From an uncultured Collinsella sp. (GTDB taxonomy: Bacteria; Actinomycetota; Coriobacteriia; Coriobacteriales; Coriobacteriaceae), in NCBI GenBank assembly GCA_902490405.1, contig CABUDS010000006.1, positions 1 to 64,000 on the forward strand: a stretch of 64,000 nucleotides of DNA, given 5' to 3'. Position 1 is the stretch's first letter, and every line of letters begins with the position of its first letter. This document shows, one piece after another, positions 8,603 to 16,938 of this stretch. A program made the position numbers and the translations under genes. The notes beneath the pieces are model-generated. The model searched no databases and was not told where the DNA came from. It saw only the letters and a program-made list of their open reading frames with translations.

Positions 8603-8639
8603 ATACGGGGCGTCCTGTCACCCAAGGAGGTTATCCATC

Positions 8640-10172
8640 ATGAACGAGTCGTATCGCCTGGGCGAGCAATCAATCATTACCCATCTTCAGCGACTCGCGA
8701 ACGGGGCCTCAACCGCCGAGCTCGATGTCGCTGCGCTGCCCCCGGAGCTGCGTGCCATCGGCGAGCAACTGCAGAAAACGCTCGCCATCCTGCAACAAGA
8801 ACGCGAGCTGCTTGAGCACGGCGCCTATATCGACTCGCTCACCAATCTTGGCAACCGTGGCGGACTCGACCGCCATGTCGATCAGCTCTGGCGCAAAGGC
8901 ACCCCCTTCACCTGTGCCTATATTGACATCGATCGCCTCAAGCATTGCAACGATAAGTTTGGCCACGCCGAGGGCAATCGCTACATTCTGAGCATCTGCC
9001 GCGCACTCACCGAGACAATGGAGCACGATGAGTTGCTGTTCCGTATCGGTGGAGACGAATTTGTACTTATATCCCCCACGACAGACGAAGCCGAGCTCGA
9101 GCAGCGCCTGGAGCGGACGCGTGCCAATCTTATCGAGGCAACATCAGGCGGCAAGGCGCCCATGATCGCCAGCTTTAGCTTTGGCTGCTCGCGCGTCGAC
9201 CCACTTGCAGGCGATACGCGTCGCCAGATGACAAAGGACGCCGACCGCAAAATGTATCGCTACAAGCTCATGTACCGTGTGCAACAACCGGAAGAAGGCG
9301 ATGCGCTGCAACGCCCGATCACCGAACAACCCCCCCCCTGCAACGACCGAGTGTTTCAAGCGATCTCCATGAGCTCCGAGACACGCTATCCATTCATCAT
9401 TAACCTCGACACCGGCGAATCGCAATGGTCGGTTAATGCCGTGCGCGATTTTGACCTACCCTCCCAGCATCCCTACAACTCGCTCGATATATGGCTTGCC
9501 CGTGTTCACCCCGAGGACCGCGACAACGTACGTGCCGAGCTCGATATGGTGGTAAACGGCACGTGGCACTTCCACTGCATGCAGTATCGCGTCATGAATA
9601 CCGCCGGAAAATACGCGCTTTGCGACTGCACGGGTTACCGCCTGGACGGCACCGATACCGAGCCCAACATGTATGTGGGCATTGTCACCAACCGAAGCTT
9701 GGCAGATACGACCGATTCCGTGACCGGTCTGGGCGATATCCACGCCCTGGTCAACGCCATTGGCGAGATGCGTCGCGTGGCACGAAACGCGGGCTTAATC
9801 GCCATTAAAATCGACGAAATCGCACAGGTCAATGCCCGCTTTGGCTTTGATGCAGGCGACCGCGTTTTGGCAGAAAGCGCCGCCTGCCTCATGGATTGCT
9901 CGCGCGGCAAGGGTCGTCTGTTCCGCTCGACCGGACCGATGTTCGTGGCGCTCTTTGACGAGCTTGATCCCGAAGAGACCGACGCGGTTGCAGACGAAAT
10001 CGAACGGTTCTTGGGATCGCCCGTGCTCCTTGGCTCATTTGAATATCAGCCGCCCCTTCGCGTGGCGACGCTTCATCTGGATGCCGTCGACCGACAGCCC
10101 GTTTCCATTTTGAACGAACTTAATGCGCTGATTAAAGAGGCGCCGCAGGTACCGGGCACCAAGCTGGACTAG
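8640..10172 (+). CDS. GGDEF-PAS-degenerate GGDEF protein
   Basis: A 510-residue paralog of the preceding protein without the last GGDEF-like and EAL parts. A short helical N-terminus (residues 1-60, LQKTLAILQQERELLEHGAY) leads into a GGDEF domain with DSLTNLGNRGGLD and intact IGGDEF near residue 138, then a PAS_3 domain (VHPEDRDNVRAEL, YRVMNTAGKYALC) and a GGDEF-like domain with the motif lost (FRSTGPMFVAL). It should act as a diguanylate cyclase tuned by the PAS ligand. The start is supported by AAGGAGG 9 nt upstream. A run of nine C at 9330-9338 lies in the linker between the GGDEF and PAS parts and encodes PPP. Confidence 0.9.
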   Translation: MNESYRLGEQSIITHLQRLANGASTAELDVAALPPELRAIGEQLQKTLAILQQERELLEHGAYIDSLTNLGNRGGLDRHVDQLWRKGTPFTCAYIDIDRLKHCNDKFGHAEGNRYILSICRALTETMEHDELLFRIGGDEFVLISPTTDEAELEQRLERTRANLIEATSGGKAPMIASFSFGCSRVDPLAGDTRRQMTKDADRKMYRYKLMYRVQQPEEGDALQRPITEQPPPCNDRVFQAISMSSETRYPFIINLDTGESQWSVNAVRDFDLPSQHPYNSLDIWLARVHPEDRDNVRAELDMVVNGTWHFHCMQYRVMNTAGKYALCDCTGYRLDGTDTEPNMYVGIVTNRSLADTTDSVTGLGDIHALVNAIGEMRRVARNAGLIAIKIDEIAQVNARFGFDAGDRVLAESAACLMDCSRGKGRLFRSTGPMFVALFDELDPEETDAVADEIERFLGSPVLLGSFEYQPPLRVATLHLDAVDRQPVSILNELNALIKEAPQVPGTKLD

Positions 10173-10178
10173 CGTTAT

Positions 10179-10219
10179 GGGGCGCGATGTGAAACACAAG
10201 CCGTTTCACATCGTGCCCC
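10179..10219. terminator. Terminator-like hairpin after the second GGDEF gene
   Basis: GGGGCGCGATGTGAAAC at 10179-10195 pairs with GTTTCACATCGTGCCCC at 10203-10219 with one mismatch. It begins 7 nt after the stop codon. No clear T-run follows, so termination strength is uncertain. Confidence 0.6.
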
Positions 10220-10283
10220 ACGCCATCTGCCCGCTCGTGCGATAATCCTCTGCAGAAGTCACCGACAGCAGAGGGAGTTTGTG

Positions 10284-10907
10284 ATGAAGGTTCTTTTGGT
10301 CAATGGCAGCCCCAAGGCAAACGGCAACACGGCCCGCGCACTCGCCGAGGTCGCCGAGCAGCTCAACGTCGAGGGCATCGATACCGAGATGTTTCAGCTG
10401 GGCGCCAAGCCTATTCGCGATTGCATCGGTTGCGGCCAGTGTGGCAAGCTTGGCGGTCGCTGCACCTTTGACGACGACGTGGTCAACGAGCTGATCGCTG
10501 CCGCCGAACAGGCCGACGGCTTTGTCTTTGGCTCCCCCGTCTACTATGCGCATCCCAGCGGACGCATCCTCTCGGCTCTCGACCGCGCATTCTATGCTGG
10601 CAGCAAGGCCTTTGCGCACAAGCCGGGTGCCGCGGTCGCCGTTGCCCGCCGCGGCGGCACGTCGACCACGTTCGACGTGCTCAACAAGTACTTCACCATC
10701 AACCAGATGCCCGTGGTGGCCTCCACGTACTGGAACAACGTCTTTGGTGCCATGCCGGGCGAGGCCGCCCAGGACGCCGAGGGCCTTGCCACTATGCGAA
10801 ACATCGGCAAAAACATGGCATGGCTCCTGCGTTGCATCGAGGCAGGACAGGCCGCCGGCATCGAAGCCCCCGAGGCCGATCGCGAACGCACCAACTTCAT
10901 TCGTTAG
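10284..10907 (+). CDS. Flavodoxin-fold NAD(P)H-dependent FMN oxidoreductase
   Basis: A 207-residue flavoprotein of the NADPH-dependent FMN reductase family. The FMN phosphate loop is LLVNGSPKANGNTARAL at the N-terminus, followed by DCIGCGQCGKLGGRC (Cys-rich insert seen in the iron-sulfur flavoprotein-like subgroup) and FGSPVYYAHPSGRI for the isoalloxazine. It probably reduces quinones, nitro compounds or other small acceptors in the cytosol. ATG 10284 is chosen over the adjacent GTG because AGGGAG then lies at better spacing. The ArsC-like gene follows 12 nt downstream, so they probably form an operon. Confidence 0.88.
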   Translation: MKVLLVNGSPKANGNTARALAEVAEQLNVEGIDTEMFQLGAKPIRDCIGCGQCGKLGGRCTFDDDVVNELIAAAEQADGFVFGSPVYYAHPSGRILSALDRAFYAGSKAFAHKPGAAVAVARRGGTSTTFDVLNKYFTINQMPVVASTYWNNVFGAMPGEAAQDAEGLATMRNIGKNMAWLLRCIEAGQAAGIEAPEADRERTNFIR

Positions 10908-10919
10908 AACGGCGGGGCC

Positions 10920-11261
10920 ATGAATATTCAAATCTTCGGGACTAAGAAGTCCTTCGACACCAAGAAAGCACAGCGCTTCTTTAAGGAGCGCCGCATTAAG
11001 GTGCAGTTTATCGACCTGAAGGAAAAGGAGATGAGCAAGGGCGAGCTCACGAGCGTGATGCAGGCGGTCGGCGGCATCGATAAGCTGCTCAACCCCAAAG
11101 CCAAGGACGAGGAAACGCTCGCGCTCATCCAGCACCTCACCCCCAGCCAGCGCTTCGATAAGCTGCTCGAGAATCAGCAGGTTCTTGCCGAGCCCATCGT
11201 GCGCAACGGTAAGAAGGCCACCGTCGGCTATTGTCCCGACGTATGGGGAGCCTGGGAGTAG
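10920..11261 (+). CDS. ArsC/Spx-family protein lacking the catalytic cysteine
   Basis: A 113-residue thioredoxin-fold protein of the ArsC/YffB/Spx family. The opening IQIFGTKKSFDTKKAQRFF aligns with the family's GTKKC-DTRKA active-site segment, but the codon at the cysteine position is TCC (Ser). The rest is typical: FIDLKEKEMSKGEL, LLNPKAKDEE and the cis-Pro region EPIVRNGKKATVGY. Without the Cys it cannot act as an arsenate reductase by the known mechanism; a binding or regulatory role is more likely. It lies 12 nt behind the flavoprotein gene. The assignment to the family is good; the function is open. Confidence 0.85.
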   Translation: MNIQIFGTKKSFDTKKAQRFFKERRIKVQFIDLKEKEMSKGELTSVMQAVGGIDKLLNPKAKDEETLALIQHLTPSQRFDKLLENQQVLAEPIVRNGKKATVGYCPDVWGAWE

Positions 11262-11347
11262 CCTGTGTTATTTGTCGGCGCGTGGGTATAAGAGCAGGCG
11301 TTTGGCATAAGATTCAACTGTAAGCCATGTCTAACAAAGGAGGGCAC

Positions 11348-12478
11348 ATGCCCAACAAACCCGTGAAGATCATCATGCTTACCGGATACCTCGGTGCCGG
11401 CAAGACCACGCTGCTCAACCACATCCTCGCTAACGACGGCGGCATCCGCGCCGCCGTGATCGTCAACGATATCGGCGAGATCAACGTCGACGCCAGCCTT
11501 ATCGCCGACGGTGGCCTTTCCGAGACCGACGACCTCATCCCGCTCACCAACGGCTGCATTTGCTGCACGCTTTCGGACGACCTGGCCAACCAGCTGCAGG
11601 GCATCGCCGATTCGGGCGACTTCGATTACATCATCATCGAGGCCTCGGGCATTTGCGAGCCCATCCCCATCGCCTACACCATCTCGAGCTTCTGCGACGA
11701 GGCCAAGGTGGGCGGCGAGCCCAAGCTCGCGCTCGACAACATCGTGGCCGTGGTCGACTGCGCCCGCATGTACGACGAGTTCAACGGCGGTCGCGACCTG
11801 CTGGCCGAGGATATCGACGAGGACGACATCGAGAGCCTGCTCATCCAGCAGATCGAGTTTTGCTCCACGCTGATCCTCAACAAGACCGATACCGTCACGC
11901 CTGAGCAGATCGCCGAGCTCAAGGCCATCGTGCGCAGCTTGCAGAAGGACGCCGTGATCGTCGAGGCCCAAAACGGCGAGGTCCCCATGGAGGAACTGCT
12001 CGATACCGACCGCTTCGACTTTATGCGCGCCTACAACTCCGCCGCCTGGATCGAGGCCATGGAGCATCCCGAGGAGCACGACGACCCCGAGGTGCTCGAG
12101 TACGACATCGAGACCTTTGTGTACTCGCGCCGCAAGCCGTTTGACCTGCAGAAGTTCACCGATTTTGTTGAGCAGGAGTGGCCCGACGAGGTCATCCGCG
12201 TCAAGGGTCCGCTGTGGCAGGCCAGCAATCCGGACATGTGCTACATGTTTGAGCAGGCCGGCCACCAGATGCGCCTGATGGAGAACGGCCTGTTTGTCGA
12301 TTCTGCGCCCGAGGGCGAGAAGCAGAAGATCATCGACGAGAACCCCGAGATCATGCAGATTTGGGACGACAAGACGGGCGACCGCATGACGAGCCTGTGC
12401 ATCATCGGCCGTCACATGGACAAGGATGCGCTCATCGCCTCCCTCGATGCCTGCCTGACTGACTGGCACCGCGCCTAG
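11348..12478 (+). CDS. CobW/ZNG1-family GTP-binding metallochaperone
   Basis: A 376-residue G3E-class P-loop GTPase. Walker A is GYLGAGKTT near residue 12; the metal site is GCICC near residue 70; Walker B and base recognition appear as IIIEASGI and LNKTD. The C-terminal CobW_C domain (about 250-375) contains FVYSRRKPFDLQKF, WPDEVIRVKG and the usual SLCIIGRHMDKDAL end. Such proteins deliver zinc or cobalt to client enzymes. AAAGGAGGG lies just upstream of the ATG. No Zur box or other metal-dependent operator was recognised upstream, so the metal is undecided. Confidence 0.9.
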   Translation: MPNKPVKIIMLTGYLGAGKTTLLNHILANDGGIRAAVIVNDIGEINVDASLIADGGLSETDDLIPLTNGCICCTLSDDLANQLQGIADSGDFDYIIIEASGICEPIPIAYTISSFCDEAKVGGEPKLALDNIVAVVDCARMYDEFNGGRDLLAEDIDEDDIESLLIQQIEFCSTLILNKTDTVTPEQIAELKAIVRSLQKDAVIVEAQNGEVPMEELLDTDRFDFMRAYNSAAWIEAMEHPEEHDDPEVLEYDIETFVYSRRKPFDLQKFTDFVEQEWPDEVIRVKGPLWQASNPDMCYMFEQAGHQMRLMENGLFVDSAPEGEKQKIIDENPEIMQIWDDKTGDRMTSLCIIGRHMDKDALIASLDACLTDWHRA

Positions 12479-12517
12479 GTTTATCCAAGCGGGCATTTTT
12501 CCGCTACGTAACCGCCA

Positions 12518-12557
12518 AACCACCACGAAGGTGCCCGTCCCCTTCGTGGTGGTTTTT
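12518..12557 (+). terminator. Rho-independent terminator after the CobW gene
   Basis: AACCACCACGAAGG pairs with CCTTCGTGGTGGTT across a short loop and is followed by a T-run. It stands between the CobW gene and trmL, so trmL should have its own promoter or depend on read-through. Confidence 0.85.
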
Positions 12558-12578
12558 CGTTCTATGCCAAGGAGATTC

Positions 12579-13178
12579 ATGTTCAACATTGTGCTGTATG
12601 CGCCCGAGATTCCGGCCAATACGGGCAATATCGGCCGTACCTGCGTGGTCACCGGCGCCCGCCTGCATCTGGTAGAGCCGCTGGGCTTTTCGCTCGATGA
12701 CAAGACGGTACGTCGCGCCGGCCTGGGCTACTGGCAGAATTTGGACGTGACGACCTATGCCGGCTGGGAGGATTTCCTTGCGCGCAACGGTCTCTCCCCC
12801 GCTGACGAGCGCCTGCATCTGCTGACCAAAAAGGCACGCCGCACCTATGCGCAGAGTACCTACCGCGGCGGTGACTATTTGGTCTTTGGCAGCGAGAGCT
12901 CGGGGATTCCCGAGCCACTGCTTGCCGCGGCGCCCGAGCGCTGCGAGCGCATCCCCATGCTGCGCGATTGTGATTCGCTCGATAATGCCGAGGCCTGGGA
13001 AGCCCACGAGGAATCGCTGGGACATACCGAGGACAGCCACGAGGCCATCCTTCAACAGGATATCTGCGGCAACTTCGTCAATCCGGACGACTACCGCATC
13101 AGCGCACTCAACCTCTCCAACAGCGCCGCCATCGTCCTCTATGAGGCTCTGCGCCAAACAGGCTTTCCGGGAATGTGA
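12579..13178 (+). CDS. trmL: tRNA (cytidine/uridine-2'-O-)-methyltransferase TrmL
   Basis: A 199-residue SPOUT methyltransferase that 2'-O-methylates position 34 of leucine tRNAs. Signature segments are FNIVLYAPEIPANTGNIGRT at the N-terminus, LHLVEPLGFSLDDK, RRAGLGYW, the SAM-binding knot FGSESSGIPE near residue 105, and LNLSNSAAIVLYEALRQ at the end. There is a short acidic insert (about residues 140-165, EESLGHTEDSHE) not typical of Escherichia coli TrmL. AAGGAG precedes the ATG. The stop codon lies inside a family A hairpin repeat. Confidence 0.92.
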   Translation: MFNIVLYAPEIPANTGNIGRTCVVTGARLHLVEPLGFSLDDKTVRRAGLGYWQNLDVTTYAGWEDFLARNGLSPADERLHLLTKKARRTYAQSTYRGGDYLVFGSESSGIPEPLLAAAPERCERIPMLRDCDSLDNAEAWEAHEESLGHTEDSHEAILQQDICGNFVNPDDYRISALNLSNSAAIVLYEALRQTGFPGM

Positions 13179-13202
13179 CAAAGGGACAGTCTCTTTGTCA
13201 CA
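13174..13202. repeat. Family A palindrome, copy 1
   Basis: A 29-nt near-perfect palindrome with TGTGACAAAGGGAC as left arm and TCTTTGTCACA as right arm. The TGA stop of trmL (13176-13178) is part of the left arm. Confidence 0.85.
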
Positions 13203-13289
13203 TTGATGCACCAAATAACGAGCCATCGCTTTTAATCAGGATTTACTAGAATAAAATAAAGTTAAACGGCGATGCGAAAGGAGAGCCTT

Positions 13290-14390
13290 GTGGAATATCT
13301 CGAGAACCCGTTTACTCCCAGTTTTGGTGAGGTTCCTGCCCATCTCGCCGGCAGACAACAGATTATTCGGGATTTGGACCGTGCCTTCTTGAGCCAGCGT
13401 AGACGCCCGGAATTGACCTCGATCTTCTCAGGCGCGCGTGGAACCGGTAAAACCGCTCTCATGTCGTCGCTCGCGACAAGGGCGGAATCCCACGGCTGGA
13501 TAGCGGTAAAGACGACCGCGCTCTCGGGAATGCTTGAGGAAATCGAGCTCGGGGCGAAACGTGCTGCAGGCCATCTCATCGACCCGTCTAACAACTTCGA
13601 AGTCACCGGTCTCGGAATCGCGCCGCTCGGCAGTATCGAGGTCAATCGCGTTCACGATGCCTCAACCTGGCGTTATCGCATGAGCGATATCATCGACCAG
13701 CTCAACGAAACGGGCACCGGCCTGCTCGTCACGGTTGATGAGGTCGACCCGACGCTCGACGAGATGATCCAGCTCGCAGCCACGTATCAGCACTTTGTGA
13801 CCGATGGGAAACGCGTCGCCCTACTCATGGCGGGACTTCCTAACAACGTCTCGACGTTGCTGAACCACAAGACGGTCTCGTTCCTTCGTCGCGCCCAGCA
13901 ATATCATCTGGGGCGTATCGCCGACTACGATGTACGCGAGGCCTTGATCCGAACGATCCAGGAAAACGACCGTTTGGCGGATGCCGAGGGAATCGATAAG
14001 GCCGTTCGCTCGATTTCGGGCTTTCCTTTCCTATTGCAACTCGTAGGCTACCGTGCCTGGGATCTCACAAGCAATTCGAAGGAAATCTCGTCACGCGACT
14101 TTGACCTGGGGATCAAAATCGCGCGCGACGAGATGGACGACCGAATCCTCGCAGCGACTTACCGGGAACTCACTGCAGAGGACAAGCGATTTCTCATCGC
14201 CATGCTCGATGACGAGGAAGAGTCCACCACCGCTGACCTTGTCGAGCGCCTTAAGCGTTCGCCGCAACAGGTCTCCCGCTACCGACGCCGCATGATAGAC
14301 GCCGGCATCATTGGAGAACGCGGGCGCGGAATCGTCGCTTTTGAATTACCGTTCTTCCGCGACTATCTCGCCGCTCAATGCGTGAAATAG
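13290..14390 (+). CDS. AAA-family ATPase with C-terminal winged helix
   Basis: About 366 residues. The N-terminal NPFTPSFGEVPAHLAGR is the entry of ORC/Cdc6-like or archaeal-type ATPases; Walker A is SGARGTGKTAL near residue 45; Walker B is LLVTVDEVD near residue 145; AGLPNNV and FLRRAQQYHLG act as sensor and lid segments. The C-terminal 80 residues (ADLVERLKRSPQQVSRYRRR) form a winged helix. A paralog with the same order lies at 16939-18057. GTG at 13290 has AAAGGAG upstream; the ATG at 13272 does not. It converges on the UvrA-like gene. Such proteins are often annotated as generic ATP-binding proteins; the function is unknown. Confidence 0.8.
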   Translation: MEYLENPFTPSFGEVPAHLAGRQQIIRDLDRAFLSQRRRPELTSIFSGARGTGKTALMSSLATRAESHGWIAVKTTALSGMLEEIELGAKRAAGHLIDPSNNFEVTGLGIAPLGSIEVNRVHDASTWRYRMSDIIDQLNETGTGLLVTVDEVDPTLDEMIQLAATYQHFVTDGKRVALLMAGLPNNVSTLLNHKTVSFLRRAQQYHLGRIADYDVREALIRTIQENDRLADAEGIDKAVRSISGFPFLLQLVGYRAWDLTSNSKEISSRDFDLGIKIARDEMDDRILAATYRELTAEDKRFLIAMLDDEEESTTADLVERLKRSPQQVSRYRRRMIDAGIIGERGRGIVAFELPFFRDYLAAQCVK

Positions 14391-14398
14391 GCATCGGA

Positions 14399-14427
14399 TG
14401 TGACAAAGGGACTGTCCCTTTGTCACA
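14399..14427. repeat. Family A palindrome, copy 2
   Basis: A perfect 14-bp dyad (TGTGACAAAGGGAC arm) between the convergent ends of the ATPase gene and the UvrA-like gene, 5 nt from the latter's stop codon. It probably also blocks transcription from both sides. Confidence 0.9.
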
Positions 14428-14432
14428 ATCGC

Positions 14433-16937
14433 TTATAGATAGCGGCCGGTAATGCTCTTAGGGCAGACCGCGATGTCACCCGGCGTGCCGACGCAGACGA
14501 CCTGCCCGCCCGCGTCGCCACCGCCCGGACCCATGTCGATCACGTAATCGGCGTTACGGATAAGGTCGAGGTCGTGTTCGATCACGACAACTGTGGCGCC
14601 CTTGGCGACGAGGCCGTCAAACACACTCAGCAACACCTGAACATCGAGCGGATGCAGGCCGATCGTGGGCTCGTCAAATACGAATACGGTATCGTCCTGC
14701 ACGCGGCCCATCTCGCTCGCAAGCTTAAGACGCTGCGCCTCGCCGCCCGAAAGCGCCGGCGTGGGCTCACCGAGCGTGAGATAACCCAATCCCAGGTCGT
14801 GCAAGGTCTGCAAGCGCGCCTGTACCTTTTTGAGTCCCAGCGTGGCGTCGAGGGCCTCGTCCACACTCATGTCCATGAGCTGCGGCAACGTCAGTAAGCT
14901 CCCGTCCTTGCCCTCGCGATGGATATGCGAAGCCGCGTCTGCATAACGTGAGCCGCGACATGCCGGACAGACGATCTCGACGTCGGGCAAAAACTGCACG
15001 TCGAGCGATATCGAGCCCGTGCCATCGCACGTAGGGCAGCGCAAAGCGCCAGTGTTGTAGCTAAAGGCGCCCGCCTTGTAGCCGGCTGCCTTGGCCTCGG
15101 GCGTACGGGCGAAGGCGCGACGCAGCTCATCATGGATGTCGGCATAAGTCGCCACCGTCGAGCGCACGTTGGCGCCGATAGGCGTAGCGTCAATCAGGTT
15201 TGCGCGGGCAATGCCTTCGGCATCGACCCAACGCACATGTTTTGGCAGGCGCTCGCCGGCCGCCTGCGCCTTGAGCGCCGGAATGAGCGTCTCGAGCACC
15301 AACGTCGTCTTACCCGAACCCGAAACGCCCGTCACCGCGACCAAGCGACCGCGCGGGATATCGACTTCGAGCGGCTTGACGGTATGGATGGCATCGGTCG
15401 CCATGCGGATATGGCCCTGGTCGAACATTTCGTCGTCAGCCACCTGCGGCCGCAAGCGCTTGGGCTCTGAGCGCAAAAACGGGGCGATGCGGCTGCCCTG
15501 CGATTGTTCGACCTCGTCCACCGTACCTGCAGCGATAACATTACCGCCGCCTGCTCCGGCAACGGGGCCCATCTCGACCAGATAGTCAGCTTCCGCTAGA
15601 ACGCGCGTATCGTGATCAACAACAATCACGGTGTTGCCGTCATCCACCAGATCGCGCATTACGCCCACCAAGCCGTCGACATTGGCAGGATGCAAGCCAA
15701 TCGAGGGCTCGTCCAACACATAAAGCACGCCCGTCGATCGGTTGCGCACCACGCGGGCGAGCTGTACACGCTGGCGCTCGCCCGTGGAGAGCGTGGCACC
15801 GGCGCGGTCGAGCGAGAGGTAATCGAGCCCCAGGTCGACCAGGCGACGGGCCGTGCTCAAAAACGAATCGCAGATATCCGCTGCCATGGGCTGCATCTCG
15901 GCCGGCAAGGATGCGGGCACCCCGCGCACCCACTCAATCGCCTCGCCCAATGTCATGGCCGCGGCCTGCGCCAGATTGATACCGCGCACCTGGGGATGGC
16001 GTGCGGCCTCGGAGAGACGCGTGCCGCCACAGTCACGGCATGGCCCCTCGCGCAAAAAGCGCGCCACGCGCTTGAGGCCCTTGTCGTCCTTAACCTTGGC
16101 GAGCGCATTCTCGACGGTATAGACAGCGTTGTAATAGGTAAAATCGAGCGGCGTGGCGCCCTCGCCGTTTTTGGGAACGTAGAGAATGTGCTTTTTAACC
16201 GCCGGACCGTGGAACACGATGTCGCGCTCTTGAGGCGTGAGCTGGTTAAACGGCACGTCGGTGCGCACGCCCATCTCGCCGGCTACCTGCTTCATCAGAT
16301 CCCACATGAGCGTACCCCAGGGAAGCACCGCGCCTTCGTTGATGGTCTTTGACTCGTCGGGCACCAGGCTCGCTTCGTCCACCTCGCGCATGACACCGGT
16401 GCCGCCGCAGGTAGGGCACGCACCGCCGCTGTTAAAGGCAAGGTCCTCGGCACTCGGCGCGTAGAACTCGCGGCCGCATGCGGGGCACGTGAGCGACAGG
16501 CCCGCAGCCACGTTAAGGCTCGGCTCCACACGCGCCCCGCAATGTGGGCACACGTGATGGGCACAGCGGCTAAAGAGCAAACGCAGACTGTTGTTGAGCT
16601 CGGTCATGGTACCAAAGGTCGAGCGCACGCCTGGCACACTGGGACGCTGATGCAACGCGAGTGCCGCCGGTACGTGCAATACCTCGTCCACCTGGGCGTG
16701 CTCGGCCTGCGTCAGGCGACGTCGAGTATAGGTGCTGAGCGCCTCCAGGTAACGGCGCGAGCCCTCGGCATAAAGAACTCCCAGCGCCAGCGAGCTCTTG
16801 CCCGAGCCCGACACGCCGGCAATGCCCACGAGCCTCCCCAGCGGAATATCGATATCGATGTCCTTGAGATTGTGGACACGTGCACCGCGCACCTCGATAG
16901 CCTGCGGGCTCATCTTCTGTTCCGTCACCTTTATCAC
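14433..16937 (-). CDS. UvrA-like ABC ATPase (short UvrA2/drug-resistance type)
   Basis: An 834-residue protein with two ABC ATPase modules: GVSGSGKSSLA near residue 40 and GVSGSGKTTLV near residue 555, signatures LSTGERQRVQLARV and LSGGEAQRLKLASE, Walker B VLYVLDEPS and VFVFDEPT. CPHCG, CPACG, CPTCGG and CPTCDGTG mark the zinc modules. At 834 residues it is about 100 shorter than canonical UvrA, consistent with the class that lacks the UvrB-binding domain and occurs with drug self-resistance or DNA protection rather than excision repair. It begins one base after the stop of the upstream ATPase gene. GTG at 16937 or ATG at 16913 (after AAGGTGA) may be the start. Confidence 0.9.
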   Translation of the reverse strand: MIKVTEQKMSPQAIEVRGARVHNLKDIDIDIPLGRLVGIAGVSGSGKSSLALGVLYAEGSRRYLEALSTYTRRRLTQAEHAQVDEVLHVPAALALHQRPSVPGVRSTFGTMTELNNSLRLLFSRCAHHVCPHCGARVEPSLNVAAGLSLTCPACGREFYAPSAEDLAFNSGGACPTCGGTGVMREVDEASLVPDESKTINEGAVLPWGTLMWDLMKQVAGEMGVRTDVPFNQLTPQERDIVFHGPAVKKHILYVPKNGEGATPLDFTYYNAVYTVENALAKVKDDKGLKRVARFLREGPCRDCGGTRLSEAARHPQVRGINLAQAAAMTLGEAIEWVRGVPASLPAEMQPMAADICDSFLSTARRLVDLGLDYLSLDRAGATLSTGERQRVQLARVVRNRSTGVLYVLDEPSIGLHPANVDGLVGVMRDLVDDGNTVIVVDHDTRVLAEADYLVEMGPVAGAGGGNVIAAGTVDEVEQSQGSRIAPFLRSEPKRLRPQVADDEMFDQGHIRMATDAIHTVKPLEVDIPRGRLVAVTGVSGSGKTTLVLETLIPALKAQAAGERLPKHVRWVDAEGIARANLIDATPIGANVRSTVATYADIHDELRRAFARTPEAKAAGYKAGAFSYNTGALRCPTCDGTGSISLDVQFLPDVEIVCPACRGSRYADAASHIHREGKDGSLLTLPQLMDMSVDEALDATLGLKKVQARLQTLHDLGLGYLTLGEPTPALSGGEAQRLKLASEMGRVQDDTVFVFDEPTIGLHPLDVQVLLSVFDGLVAKGATVVVIEHDLDLIRNADYVIDMGPGGGDAGGQVVCVGTPGDIAVCPKSITGRYL

Positions 16938-16938
16938 C

